Part shown: piece by piece, positions 28,896 to 38,264 of the stretch
How the letters are laid out: each line of letters begins with the position of its first letter
How positions within the stretch are numbered: position 1 is the stretch's first letter
Assembly: GCF_002607735.1 (NCBI RefSeq)
Contig: NZ_NBVR01000044.1
Coordinates: forward strand, 35,105 to 99,104
DNA: 64,000 nt
Source: Proteus alimentorum
Lineage (GTDB): Bacteria > Pseudomonadota > Gammaproteobacteria > Enterobacterales > Enterobacteriaceae
Reading direction: 5' to 3'
Translations under genes and position numbers: made by a program
The notes under the pieces: generated by a model
What the model saw: only the letters and a program-made list of their open reading frames with translations
What the model was told of the DNA's origin: nothing
Database searches by the model: none

Positions 28896-29222
28896 TTATC
28901 CTAATAGTCTACGGCTAACTAGCGCTTTCATATCTCGTCTACCATCAGTAATGACGTAAATAATAATTTGTTGTCCTAATACTCTGTAGATCACCCGATA
29001 GGGTTTAAATAGAATTTGCCGAAATTCACGAATACCTAACGTTAGCAATTCATTAGGCGCAGTTCCCTCCATTGGAAAGTTAGTTAAATTGTCTGCTATT
29101 GCTAGTAACTCATCTAATACATAATCCGCATTTTCTGGGCAGTCATGTTCAGAAATATAGTTATGAATGTTTTCTAAATCTGCCTCGGCATCTTTAGTAA
29201 CTACGACCTTGTATGATGCCAT
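28896..29222 (-). CDS. ParE/RelE-family toxin
   Basis: A 108-residue protein of the ParE/RelE toxin superfamily: N-terminal strand YKVVVTKDAEADLENIHNYI, then helices, then the family strand pair REFRQILFKPYRVIYRV and IIIYVITDGRRDMKALVSRRL. ParE members poison gyrase and RelE members cleave mRNA; the lack of clear RelE catalytic residues and the helix pattern favour ParE, but that is inference. The start lies 5 bases after the antitoxin stop, with an AGGAAGT ribosome site at the antitoxin end. The antitoxin comes first, the usual order. Confidence 0.88.
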   Translation of the reverse strand: MASYKVVVTKDAEADLENIHNYISEHDCPENADYVLDELLAIADNLTNFPMEGTAPNELLTLGIREFRQILFKPYRVIYRVLGQQIIIYVITDGRRDMKALVSRRLLG

Positions 29223-29227
29223 TCTTT

Positions 29228-29497
29228 TTACTTCCTTTTATTTTTTAAACGCTGAACAACACTTTTTATATCACTGACTTCGCCTGATTCAACTTGTTGT
29301 TGACCTAATGCTAATATTTTCAGTAAAGCTAACGTCTCCTGAGTTTCTTCATAAGATTCAATATCTTGAATGACTGCTTTAGCTTCGCCATTTTGAGTAA
29401 TAATCATAGGGGAGCCAGATTCGGTAAGTTTTACCATTACTTCAGCCATATTGGCTTTTAAATAGCTAATTGGTTTAATTTGTTCTGAATAACGCAT
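29228..29497 (-). CDS. Phd/YefM-family antitoxin
   Basis: An 89-residue antitoxin. The N-terminal DNA-binding Phd/YefM fold is clear in IKPISYLKANMAEVMVKLTE and SPMIITQNGEAKAVIQDIES; the C-terminal part (QVESGEVSDIKSVVQRLKNK) would bind and mask the toxin. I place the start at ATG 29497, with a strong GGAGGTG five bases upstream; an ATG four codons earlier overlaps that site. Inverted repeats just upstream are likely its operators. The pair sits between tRNA-Gly genes and the datA-like region. Confidence 0.9.
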   Translation of the reverse strand: MRYSEQIKPISYLKANMAEVMVKLTESGSPMIITQNGEAKAVIQDIESYEETQETLALLKILALGQQQVESGEVSDIKSVVQRLKNKRK

Positions 29498-29516
29498 ATT
29501 CACCTCCATAAATTAA

Positions 29517-29556
29517 GTCTTAATTTAGACCAAAAAAAGACTATGTTCGCTAGTCT
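29517..29556 (-). promoter_or_regulatory. Putative operators of the toxin-antitoxin pair
   Basis: Two short inverted repeats just upstream of the antitoxin: GTCT-TAATTT-AGAC (29517-29530) and AGACTA-N7-TAGTCT (29538-29556). They share the same GTCT/AGAC half site and are spaced about two helical turns apart. Phd/YefM antitoxins repress their own promoters by binding such repeats. Confidence 0.65.
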
Positions 29557-30253
29557 AATAATGTGTAGCCTAAAATATAACCAAAAAAATCTTCATTTAC
29601 TCTCTCGCTTTTTAAAATATCGACTACACTGTGTTAGGGTGCAGATTAAGGGATTTTACTTAATACTCGCAAAGAGAGTGTGAGAGATTATTGTTCAAAA
29701 AGAAAAATGTGATGACTGTGCGTAAGATCAAGCTATTTTTTTGTGATCTATCTTTGATCTTTGCTTGCATTTCTATTTTGACAGCACTAGAATGTGCGCC
29801 TTTCCTCATTTAGAGGGGAAATTAGAGGCAAGATCATTTTTTAGGTTTTAGGCCTTTATTCTGTTAAACATGCATTGAATAGTATTTTAGAAAAAGAAAA
29901 GGGTTTATCAGGCTTTTCTTTAAAAAAACGTGGTATATATTCTACTATTCTTAAAATCTTCCCAAATCGATTTATCCACAGTGAGATGCTAATAACCATC
30001 GCATCTAAGCACTATTTATTTTTTTACTGCACAGAGTTATCCACAAGCATGTATCCTTCAGTGATAAGGATATTATTCTCTTCAATAAATCGATTGGATT
30101 TTATATCTAATTGATAATTAAGTTTATTTTAATTTTTTAAATTTTGAGTCTTAGTTCGCTTGAATTTTTTTTTCATATTGATAGGCAAGGGATTTTTATT
30201 TTATTCACAGAGGAAACTAATAGTTACTCGTAATGCGTTTATTCTGTTAAAAA
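29557..30253. other. datA: Gene-free AT-rich region at the datA position, with DnaA boxes
   Basis: Stretch of about 700 bases between the antitoxin and queG with no convincing ORF. E. coli carries datA, a DnaA-titrating site that stimulates hydrolysis of DnaA-ATP with the help of IHF, in the same interval between glyVXY and queG. Here are two perfect TTATCCACA boxes (29972-29980 and 30037-30045) and a TTATTCACA box (30201-30209), all in the same direction, plus an inverted near-match TGTGCGTAA (29717-29725). A one-mismatch IHF site (30104-30116) lies between the second and third boxes. Confidence 0.75.
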
Positions 30254-31408
30254 TTAAGCGTCGCGAGGTAAGCCTTTAGTTATCGCCCTTACTAAGCGTT
30301 TTTGTTGTGAAGTCTGTATTTTCACTTCTTTTTCATTTCTCTTCGCTGTCTGTTGTGCAATTGCCCAGTTTAAATGTTCATCTAAAACATCACTCAATCC
30401 AAAGCGTTCTTGCAAGGCAAGTATAATTTTATCTTGATAAGGTGCATTTCCTAACGCCACGCTAATATTTCTAAGCCAACGTAAATAGCCGATACGACGG
30501 ATCGGGGAACCTTCTGTGATACGCAGAAATTTATCTTCACGCCATTGAAAGAGATCGAGTAATTCTGGGGTATGAAGCGCTCTTCTTGGGGAGAAATCTT
30601 CTTCATCAGTCAGTGATGAAAAACGATTCCAAGGGCAGATAAGCTGGCAATCATCACAACCATAAATACGATTACCCATTAGAGGGCGAAATTCTTCGGG
30701 AATAGCACCATCGAGTTCGATAGTAAGATAAGAAATACAGCGACGAGCATCAATAGTATAAGGTTCAACAATGGCACCTGTCGGACAGGTTGTTATACAG
30801 GCGACACATTTACCGCATTGTTCTTCAACTGGGCTATCAGTAGGCAATGGCAAATCAATCAGTAGTTCACCAAGGAAAAACCAAGAGCCTGCTTGATTGT
30901 TAATAACAAGTGAGTGTTTACCAACCCAGCCAAGTCCAGCCTTAACGGCTAATGGGCGCTCCATGATAGGTGCTGAATCAACAAATGGACGAAAGTTGAC
31001 GACCCCTTGATATTCAAATTGCTGACAATATTGTGAAATTCTTTCACCGAGTTTTTTAAGACGCTGTCTTAATACTTTGTGATAATCTCGACCCAGTGCA
31101 TAACGACTGATATAGCCTTGCTCTGGATTATTTAAGGTTCGAGCAAAAGCCGCATCTGTAGGGAGATAATTCATTCTGATACTGATTACGCGTAATGTAC
31201 CCGGAACCAGTTCATGAGGTCTGGCTCGTGTCATTCCATACTTTTCCATCCATGCCATTTCACCATGATATTGCTTATCTAACCACGCTTGCAGGCGAGG
31301 CTCTTCAAGCGATAAGTCAGTATCACATATTCCTGTTTGTTGAAAACCTAGCTCAGAACCCCATAATTTAATGTTTTGAGCGAGAAGATTAAGATCGAGT
31401 GATGACAT
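30254..31408 (-). CDS. queG: Epoxyqueuosine reductase
   Basis: A 384-residue cytoplasmic enzyme, cobalamin- and [4Fe-4S]-dependent, that reduces epoxyqueuosine to queuosine in tRNA anticodons, the last step of Q synthesis. Cluster cysteines lie in CGKCVACITTCPTGAI and in CDDCQLICPWN; a HEAT-like tail follows (PIRRIGYLRWLRNISVALGN). The N-terminal half has the reductase-fold motif RYALGRDYHKVLR. It is divergent from tsaE. In E. coli, nnr lies between the two. Confidence 0.97.
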   Translation of the reverse strand: MSSLDLNLLAQNIKLWGSELGFQQTGICDTDLSLEEPRLQAWLDKQYHGEMAWMEKYGMTRARPHELVPGTLRVISIRMNYLPTDAAFARTLNNPEQGYISRYALGRDYHKVLRQRLKKLGERISQYCQQFEYQGVVNFRPFVDSAPIMERPLAVKAGLGWVGKHSLVINNQAGSWFFLGELLIDLPLPTDSPVEEQCGKCVACITTCPTGAIVEPYTIDARRCISYLTIELDGAIPEEFRPLMGNRIYGCDDCQLICPWNRFSSLTDEEDFSPRRALHTPELLDLFQWREDKFLRITEGSPIRRIGYLRWLRNISVALGNAPYQDKIILALQERFGLSDVLDEHLNWAIAQQTAKRNEKEVKIQTSQQKRLVRAITKGLPRDA

Positions 31409-31632
31409 GAATAAACCGAATCAATAGGTAAGGGGTGAGTCCTAAGAGCGCGCAGTGTATCATAGTGAGGCAGTAGGAAAAATCCTCGCAATAAATAGAT
31501 TTATGGTATGGTTATTTGATAGTGATTTCGATAACTATTTGCCTTAAGAAAACATATAAAGCTTAGTATTTGATGTTCTCCAACGATCTCACTTTATTAA
31601 GCCGTTATAACTTAACAATAGATTATATAAAT

Positions 31633-32100
31633 ATGAAAGAATGGGTTGTTACATTAGAAGATGAAGCGGCAACAGTTGAACTCGGGCGTACTGTTGCAAT
31701 GGCAACTAATCATAGCGGATTGATCATTTATTTATATGGCGATCTTGGCGCTGGAAAAACAACCTTTAGCCGAGGCTTTTTACAAGCGCTTGGCCATCAA
31801 GGGCATGTTAAAAGCCCAACATATACATTAGTTGAGCCTTATATGCTCTCGCCAAATCCCGTTTATCATTTTGATCTTTATCGTTTAGCCTCTGCCGAAG
31901 AGCTGGAATTTATGGGAATACGCGACTATTTTGAGCAAGACGCGTTATGCCTTATTGAATGGCCATCGCAAGGTGAAGGCTTTTTACCTAACGCTGATGT
32001 AGAACTTCATTTAAGCTACGAAGATGAGGGTCGAAAAGCGCGTTTTGTTGCCCTTTCACAAAGAGGGAATACTGTTTTATCCCGTATTCAGTCTGCATAA
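31633..32100 (+). CDS. tsaE: TsaE, ATPase for tRNA t6A synthesis
   Basis: A 155-residue ATPase that works with TsaB, TsaC and TsaD to make N6-threonylcarbamoyladenosine at tRNA position 37. The P-loop is [16 protein letters not shown] (about residues 36-51), followed by [11 protein letters not shown] and [23 protein letters not shown] chose ATG 31633 for homology with E. coli (153 residues); an in-frame ATG or TTG 60-63 bases upstream is possible and neither has a clear ribosome site. nnr (yjeF), normally just upstream, is missing. amiB follows 13 bases downstream. Confidence 0.95.
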   Translation: MKEWVVTLEDEAATVELGRTVAMATNHSGLIIYLYGDLGAGKTTFSRGFLQALGHQGHVKSPTYTLVEPYMLSPNPVYHFDLYRLASAEELEFMGIRDYFEQDALCLIEWPSQGEGFLPNADVELHLSYEDEGRKARFVALSQRGNTVLSRIQSA

Positions 32101-32113
32101 AGGAATATTGATT

Positions 32114-33454
32114 ATGTTGAGTCTCATCACCATTGTGAGTCAAAGTCAGCGCTATGTTGTTGCCTTTCTGTTGGTTGTTTTGTCTTTATTTTTTGTGCAA
32201 GCAGCACAAGCCGCTACTGTGACAGAAGTAAAAGCAGAAAACGGTATTTCAGCAACAACCCTCACATTCACTTTTAGTGATGGGAAGCCTAGTTATCGAT
32301 ATTACTCATTAAAAAGTCCTGACCGTTTGGTGATGGATTTTAAGCAGAGCACAAAAATTACGGGATTACCGGCAACATTAGGCAATGGGCAGTTAGTCCA
32401 TAAAATTCGCTCAACGCAATCAAAAGATAGCCAATACCAAAGTATGGTTGTTGAGCTTGCTCAGCCTGTCGTGGTGACTGAGAGTTTGATGAATGTCAGT
32501 AGTGGCTATAAGTTGGTACTTACTATCAAAGCGATAAATGGTCGTCAAAATAGCAATACCCAATCAACAGTAAGTGTTGTTGCGTTATCACCGACAGCAA
32601 CAGCAACTACATCAAGTACAAATACATCAAATTCAAATAGCAATAGGGAAATGGCGCCTTTAATGACCAAGCCGACACCTGAGGTTACGCCAGTAGCTCC
32701 TATTGTAAAACCACGCACTACATCATCAAAACCACAAGCAGGCTCTCGCCAAATTATTATTGCGATAGATGCGGGTCATGGTGGGCAAGATCCGGGAGCG
32801 ATTGGCCAGAAAGGTAATCGTGAAAAAGACGTGACATTAAGTGTGGCAAGGAAGTTGGAAGCTCGCTTACGTAATGATCCTATGTTTAAACCTGTTCTAA
32901 CACGTAGTGGTGATTATTTTATCTCAGTTGCAGGGCGCTCTGAAGTTGCCCGTAAGCAAAGTGCGAATATGTTAGTGTCTATACATGCAGACTCAGCACC
33001 CAATCGTAGTGCAAGAGGGGCCTCTGTATGGGTACTTTCTAATCGTCGTGCAAACAGTGAATTAGGTAAGTGGCTTGAACAAAGTGAGAAACAATCTGAA
33101 TTACTCGGTGGTGCGGGTGATGCATTAGATGGCGCTGATCCTTATTTAAGTCAAACAGTACTCGATTTGCAGTTTGGTAATTCACAGCGAGTGGGCTATG
33201 ACGTTGCTGTTGCTGTATTGTCTGAATTAAGAAAAGTCGGTTCATTACATAAAAAAACACCAGAGCATGCGAGCTTAGGTGTTTTACGTTCGCCTGATAT
33301 TCCTTCAATTTTAGTTGAAACAGGCTTTATCAGTCACGCGTCAGAAGAGCAATTACTGATTTCTGATGCTTATCAAGAGAAACTTGCGGCATCTATTCAC
33401 GCGGGTTTAAGAAATTATTTTCTGGCACATCCTTTACAAAACGCGCCTAATTGA
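32114..33454 (+). CDS. amiB: N-acetylmuramoyl-L-alanine amidase AmiB
   Basis: A 446-residue periplasmic amidase that cleaves septal peptidoglycan during daughter-cell separation, activated by EnvC-type LytM factors. It has a signal peptide (cleavage near AAQAAT, about residue 34), an AMIN domain (about 35-130) for septal targeting, a Ser/Thr/Asn-rich linker and an Amidase_3 domain (from about 214). Zinc ligands are in AIDAGHGGQDPGAIG, the Glu of NREKDV, and SIHAD; the catalytic Glu is in PSILVETGFISH. I chose ATG 32114 (AGGA nine bases upstream). An in-frame start inside tsaE would add 30 residues before the signal peptide. Confidence 0.96.
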   Translation: MLSLITIVSQSQRYVVAFLLVVLSLFFVQAAQAATVTEVKAENGISATTLTFTFSDGKPSYRYYSLKSPDRLVMDFKQSTKITGLPATLGNGQLVHKIRSTQSKDSQYQSMVVELAQPVVVTESLMNVSSGYKLVLTIKAINGRQNSNTQSTVSVVALSPTATATTSSTNTSNSNSNREMAPLMTKPTPEVTPVAPIVKPRTTSSKPQAGSRQIIIAIDAGHGGQDPGAIGQKGNREKDVTLSVARKLEARLRNDPMFKPVLTRSGDYFISVAGRSEVARKQSANMLVSIHADSAPNRSARGASVWVLSNRRANSELGKWLEQSEKQSELLGGAGDALDGADPYLSQTVLDLQFGNSQRVGYDVAVAVLSELRKVGSLHKKTPEHASLGVLRSPDIPSILVETGFISHASEEQLLISDAYQEKLAASIHAGLRNYFLAHPLQNAPN

Positions 33455-33477
33455 TTGAGTAGAATGGAATAAAGGTA

Positions 33478-35487
33478 ATGGCGATAAATTTATTACCTCC
33501 TCAGCTTGCAAACCAAATTGCCGCAGGGGAAGTTGTTGAAAGACCCGCCTCTGTTGTTAAAGAGTTGCTGGAAAATAGTTTAGACGCAGGCGCAACGTCG
33601 ATTGATATTGATATCGATAAAGGTGGCGCTAAGCTTATCCGTATCCGTGATAATGGAAGTGGTATCAATCGTGATGATTTGAAGTTAGCACTTGCTCGCC
33701 ATGCAACTAGCAAAATATCAAGTCTTGACGATCTCGAAGCCATAATGAGTATGGGCTTTCGTGGAGAAGCATTAGCGAGTATTAGCTCAGTTTCCCGTTT
33801 AACGCTGACATCACGTACTCAAGATCAAGAAGAAGCATGGCAAGCTTACGCCGAAGGTAGAGATATGGCAGTCACCGTTAAACCTGCTGCTCATCCTATC
33901 GGAAGTACAGTTGAAGTGCTTGATCTCTTTTATAATACGCCTGCAAGACGTAAATTTTTACGTACTGAAAAAACAGAGTTTGCACATATTGATGAAGTGG
34001 TACGCCGCATTGCGTTATCGCGCTTTGACGTCTCTATCAATCTTACCCATAACGGTAAACGTGTTCGGCAATACCGTGCAGCGAAAGATGAAAGTCAGCA
34101 AAATCGCCGTTTGAGTGCGATTTGTGGTAATAATTTTGTCAATCAATCAATGCAGTTATCGTGGGAACATGGTGATTTAGCAATAAAAGGCTGGGTAGAA
34201 CACCCTTTATCACCAGTGCAAAGTAGTGAAATTCAGTATTGTTATGTGAATGGACGAATGATGCGTGATAGGTTGATTAATCATGCTATTCGCCAAGCTT
34301 ATGAAGGATATTTACAAGGGGAACAGCAACCTTCTTACATCTTGTATTTAAGTGTTGATCCTCACCAAGTCGATGTTAACGTCCATCCTGCTAAACATGA
34401 AGTTCGCTTCCATGAATCTCGTTTGGTTCATGATTTTATCTATCAAGGCGTGTTGAGTGTTTTACGACAAGCAACGCAAGAGCCTTTATCACTGATTTCA
34501 GATGACGAAGAAGAACATGAAACCGCGTTAAACTTCCCTGAAAATCGCCAAGTTGCAGGTGAAAACGTATTTTCTCAGCCTTATCAAGCGCCAGTAGCTC
34601 AAACTCCGTCAAATACATCATCACACCAATACAGTGAACGAGAGTACAACAATAACTTACATCAAAAGCAAGCCTCTCAATTTGGCGATCGCCGTCAGTT
34701 TGGTGAAAGCTATCAACGGACACAAGGTGCGCTTTATCAAAAAATGATGCAGGAAAGTGTATCTACATCAAAAGATAAAGAGAAAATACCCCTATTTCCT
34801 GACCGTGCCCCATTGAATTTAGGTGAAATCGTTCATACAACTAATAATATCGAAGGCGATGCTATTTCGGTGATGCCGCGTTCCGTCAATGCGAAAGAGG
34901 GGCAAACTGATTATACTTTTGGGCGAGTATTGGCAATTTATCAGCACAAATATGCGTTAATAGAATCTTCACAAGGTCTTGGGCTGTTGTCATTGGAAGA
35001 AGCTGATTTTCTGTTAAAATGTGCGCAATTACTGCCTAAAGATGAAACATTGAAGCCACAACCTTTGCTAGTGCCTTTAAAGTTGGCATTGAGTAAAGAG
35101 GAGATTAGTGTATTCAATCAGTTTCAATCGCTAATTAGTCATTTCGGGATCGTTATCGAAATTTCTCACGGTAAAGCAACAATACATGCGGTGTCGTTGC
35201 CTTTGCGCGAGCAAAATTTACCCGTGTTACTGACAGCATTATTAGCCTATTTGTCAGCAGAGCAAACTTGTACTGAGCAACAACTTGGACAGTGGTTCGC
35301 AAAACAATTAGGAGTAGAGCAGGCGCAGTGGTCGCAAGCTCAAGCAGTAGGACTATTGGCTGATATTGAAAGACTTTGTCCTCAATATGTCAGACAGCCA
35401 GCAAAAAACTTATTACAATTAATTGATTTACAACCGGTGGTAGTGGCATTAAATAATGAGCGATGTGAACACGCAAATAAAACCTAA
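33478..35487 (+). CDS. mutL: DNA mismatch repair protein MutL
   Basis: A GHKL ATPase that links MutS to MutH and UvrD. The N-terminal ATPase motifs are [29 protein letters not shown], and [19 protein letters not shown]; the C-terminal dimerisation domain runs from about residue 480. At 669 residues it is longer than E. coli MutL (615); the extra length is in the Gln/Asn/Ser-rich linker (about 335-460). It lacks the DQHA(X)2E endonuclease motif, as expected in a species with MutH. Its end overlaps miaA by 32 bases in another frame. Confidence 0.97.
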   Translation: MAINLLPPQLANQIAAGEVVERPASVVKELLENSLDAGATSIDIDIDKGGAKLIRIRDNGSGINRDDLKLALARHATSKISSLDDLEAIMSMGFRGEALASISSVSRLTLTSRTQDQEEAWQAYAEGRDMAVTVKPAAHPIGSTVEVLDLFYNTPARRKFLRTEKTEFAHIDEVVRRIALSRFDVSINLTHNGKRVRQYRAAKDESQQNRRLSAICGNNFVNQSMQLSWEHGDLAIKGWVEHPLSPVQSSEIQYCYVNGRMMRDRLINHAIRQAYEGYLQGEQQPSYILYLSVDPHQVDVNVHPAKHEVRFHESRLVHDFIYQGVLSVLRQATQEPLSLISDDEEEHETALNFPENRQVAGENVFSQPYQAPVAQTPSNTSSHQYSEREYNNNLHQKQASQFGDRRQFGESYQRTQGALYQKMMQESVSTSKDKEKIPLFPDRAPLNLGEIVHTTNNIEGDAISVMPRSVNAKEGQTDYTFGRVLAIYQHKYALIESSQGLGLLSLEEADFLLKCAQLLPKDETLKPQPLLVPLKLALSKEEISVFNQFQSLISHFGIVIEISHGKATIHAVSLPLREQNLPVLLTALLAYLSAEQTCTEQQLGQWFAKQLGVEQAQWSQAQAVGLLADIERLCPQYVRQPAKNLLQLIDLQPVVVALNNERCEHANKT

Positions 35488-36397
35488 AGCAATTTTTCTA
35501 ATGGGGCCTACCGCATCAGGTAAAACGGCATTAGCAATTGCGCTGAGACAAAAACTGCCTGTAGATATTATTAGCGTGGATTCAGCTCTTATCTATCGTG
35601 GTATGGATATCGGTACAGCAAAGCCGGATGCGAACGAGCAATCGCTTGCTCCACATCGATTAATTGATATTCTGGACCCTGCATTTCCCTATTCTGCTGC
35701 AGATTTTCGACGTGATGCATTAAATGCCATGGAAGAAATTACGGCATCTGGGCGAATTCCACTATTAGTGGGTGGGACTATGCTATATTTTAAAGCGTTA
35801 CTTGAAGGTCTATCGCCTCTACCCAGTGCTAATTCGGATGTTCGTGCTGAAATAGAAAAAAAAGCAGCAGAACAGGGGTGGGAGGCAATACATAAAGAGT
35901 TAGCATTAGTTGATCCCGTTGCAGCACAACGGATCCATCCTAATGATCCTCAACGGCTTTCTCGTGCGCTAGAAGTTTACCTGATTTCAGGTAAGACAAT
36001 GACGGAATTGACCAAAATATCAGGCGAGTCTTTGCCTTATGATGTTTATCAATTTGCGATTGCTCCGAAAGATAGAAATGTTCTTCACCAACGCATTGAA
36101 GCCCGTTTTAAACAGATGTTAACGTGTGGATTTGAAGATGAAGTAAAATCATTATATGAACGGGGCGATCTGCATGAAGATCTACCTTCTGTACGTTGTG
36201 TCGGTTATCGCCAGATGTGGTCATATTTATCAGGCGAAATAGATTATGATGAGATGGTTTATCGAGGGATCTGCGCTACCCGGCAATTAGCGAAGCGACA
36301 AATCACCTGGTTAAGAGGTTGGAATGACATTCACTGGCTTGATAGTGAAGATCCAAAACAATCTCTTGACACTGTTTTGCAGGTAGTTAGTGCATAG
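35456..36397 (+). CDS. miaA: tRNA dimethylallyltransferase MiaA
   Basis: A 313-residue enzyme that prenylates A37 of tRNAs reading UNN codons, improving decoding. The P-loop is [17 protein letters not shown]; other motifs are [38 protein letters not shown] and [12 protein letters not shown]. The start at 35456 matches the E. coli N-terminus (MSD) and lies inside mutL, implying coupled translation. In E. coli, promoters within miaA drive hfq. Confidence 0.97.
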   Translation: MSDVNTQIKPKAIFLMGPTASGKTALAIALRQKLPVDIISVDSALIYRGMDIGTAKPDANEQSLAPHRLIDILDPAFPYSAADFRRDALNAMEEITASGRIPLLVGGTMLYFKALLEGLSPLPSANSDVRAEIEKKAAEQGWEAIHKELALVDPVAAQRIHPNDPQRLSRALEVYLISGKTMTELTKISGESLPYDVYQFAIAPKDRNVLHQRIEARFKQMLTCGFEDEVKSLYERGDLHEDLPSVRCVGYRQMWSYLSGEIDYDEMVYRGICATRQLAKRQITWLRGWNDIHWLDSEDPKQSLDTVLQVVSA

Positions 36398-36506
36398 ATG
36401 GTAGGTTTGTGTAAAATTGATAGTTGCCAAAGCGCAATTTTTGAGTAGTTCATTTTTCGAACCAATTGGGTTCTAATATAAAACAACAAAATAAGGAAAA
36501 CATAGA

Positions 36507-36794
36507 ATGGCTAAGGGGCAATCTTTGCAAGATCCTTTCCTGAACGCATTACGTCGTGAAAGGGTTCCCGTTTCTATCTATTTGGTAAACGGCATTAAAT
36601 TGCAGGGTCAGATCGAATCTTTTGACCAATTTGTTATTTTGCTGAAAAACACAGTAAGTCAGATGGTATATAAACATGCTATCTCTACCGTGGTACCTTC
36701 GCGTCCTGTTTCTCATCATAGCAACACAGGCACGAACCAAACTGGTACAGGCTACAATGGTGGCGCTGCTCAGCAGGATGATGTTGCAGAATAA
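36507..36794 (+). CDS. hfq: RNA chaperone Hfq
   Basis: A 95-residue Sm-like protein that forms hexamers and pairs sRNAs, including the GlmZ of this window, with mRNAs. The Sm1 and Sm2 cores are near-identical to E. coli ([20 protein letters not shown] and [27 protein letters not shown]). The C-terminal tail is somewhat shorter (about 95 against 102 residues), rich in Gly, Thr and Asn with an acidic tip DDVAE that is typical. AAGGAAAAC precedes the start. Confidence 0.98.
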   Translation: MAKGQSLQDPFLNALRRERVPVSIYLVNGIKLQGQIESFDQFVILLKNTVSQMVYKHAISTVVPSRPVSHHSNTGTNQTGTGYNGGAAQQDDVAE

Positions 36795-36824
36795 TAATCC
36801 AATATTATTCTTGATATAATAAAA

Positions 36825-36856
36825 ACATAGGTAGGGAGACTTTACCTATGTTTTTT
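36825..36856 (+). terminator. Terminator or attenuator between hfq and hflX
   Basis: Perfect stem ACATAGGTA / TACCTATGT with an eight-base loop, followed by six T residues. Some read-through into hflX is expected, because hfq and hflX are co-transcribed in E. coli. Confidence 0.85.
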
Positions 36857-36888
36857 CCTGTTTTTATAAAGTCCAAGGGGTTTCGCCT

Positions 36889-38172
36889 TTGTTTGATCGT
36901 TATGAAGGTGGCGAATTAGCCGTTTTAGTGCACGTCTTCTTTTCTCAAGAAAAGGACGTTGATGATTTGCAAGAATTTGAATCTTTGGTGACATCTGCGG
37001 GTGTGAAACCAGTTCAGATTATTACAGGAAATCGTAAAGCACCTCATCCTAAATATTATGTGGGGGAAGGTAAGGCAGAAGAAATTGCCGAGTCTGTAAA
37101 AGCAAGTGGTGCAGATGTTGTTTTATTTAATCATGCACTGACACCTGCACAAGAACGAAATCTGGAAAGACTTTGTGAATGCCGAGTGGTTGATCGCACG
37201 GGAGTTATCCTTGATATCTTTGCTCAAAGAGCAAGAACCCATGAAGGAAAGCTACAGGTAGAACTTGCCCAGTTACGTCACTTATCAACCCGTTTAGTCA
37301 GAGGGTGGACTCACCTTGAAAGACAAAAAGGGGGGATTGGGTTACGAGGACCAGGCGAAACTCAGCTAGAAACAGACCGCCGCTTACTCCGGGGTAAAAT
37401 TAGTCAAATTCTAATGCGATTGGGTAGAGTTGAGCGTCAGCGTGAACAAGGACGACAAGCGCGGAGTAAAGCTGATATTCCAACATTATCCCTTGTTGGT
37501 TACACGAATGCAGGAAAATCGAGTTTATTTAATCATATTACCTGTTCTGATGTGTATGCAGCAGATCAGCTCTTTGCAACATTAGATCCGACACTAAGAC
37601 GTATTCAAGTCGATGACGTGGGAACGGTTGTATTAGCCGATACTGTTGGATTTATTCGACATTTACCTCATGACCTTGTTGCTGCTTTTAAGGCGACGTT
37701 GCAAGAAACACGAGAAGCAACCTTACTTCTTCATGTGATTGATGCAGCAGATAGTCGTTTTGAGGATAATATTCATGCAGTTGAAAGTGTATTAGAAGAG
37801 ATTGATGCTCAAGAAATACCAACACTGCATGTTATGAACAAAATTGATCTTCTTGAAGATTTCACTCCAAGAATTGATCGAAATGAAGAAAACTTACCCG
37901 TTAGGGTTTGGGTTTCTGCACAAACAGGCGAAGGTATTCCTCTGTTGTATCAGGCGTTGACAGAACGTCTTTCAGGTGAGATCGCACACTTTGAATTACG
38001 TTTACCGCCAGAAAATACAGGGCGCTTACGTAGTCGTTTTTATCAATTACAGTCAATAGAACGTGAATGGATTGAAAAAGACGGTAAAGTTGGGCTAATC
38101 ATACGTATGCCTATGGTAGACTGGCGCCGCCTTTGCAAGCAGGAACCAAATTTATTGGATTACGTGGTCTGA
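36889..38172 (+). CDS. hflX: GTPase HflX, ribosome-splitting factor
   Basis: A 427-residue ribosome-associated GTPase that splits stalled 70S ribosomes under heat stress. The N-terminal nucleotide-binding domain is followed by the HflX signature [20 protein letters not shown] and by G-domain motifs [14 protein letters not shown] (G1), [16 protein letters not shown] (G3) and VMNKIDLL (G4). The start is TTG 36889 with AAGGGG eight bases upstream; no ATG fits, and homology to E. coli begins at MFDRY. Confidence 0.96.
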   Translation: MFDRYEGGELAVLVHVFFSQEKDVDDLQEFESLVTSAGVKPVQIITGNRKAPHPKYYVGEGKAEEIAESVKASGADVVLFNHALTPAQERNLERLCECRVVDRTGVILDIFAQRARTHEGKLQVELAQLRHLSTRLVRGWTHLERQKGGIGLRGPGETQLETDRRLLRGKISQILMRLGRVERQREQGRQARSKADIPTLSLVGYTNAGKSSLFNHITCSDVYAADQLFATLDPTLRRIQVDDVGTVVLADTVGFIRHLPHDLVAAFKATLQETREATLLLHVIDAADSRFEDNIHAVESVLEEIDAQEIPTLHVMNKIDLLEDFTPRIDRNEENLPVRVWVSAQTGEGIPLLYQALTERLSGEIAHFELRLPPENTGRLRSRFYQLQSIEREWIEKDGKVGLIIRMPMVDWRRLCKQEPNLLDYVV

Positions 38173-38264
38173 TATTCGGCCATAATAATGAACATTAACT
38201 GAGAGCTGGCGACGAAATCGGCTCTTAAGCCTGATAAATCTAATCATAATAATGGAGCTAGAAC

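Noticed and set aside
29875-30114. 79-codon plus-strand ORF in the datA-like region
   Set aside because: TTG start, no ribosome site, and the frame crosses two perfect DnaA boxes; noncoding reading preferred.
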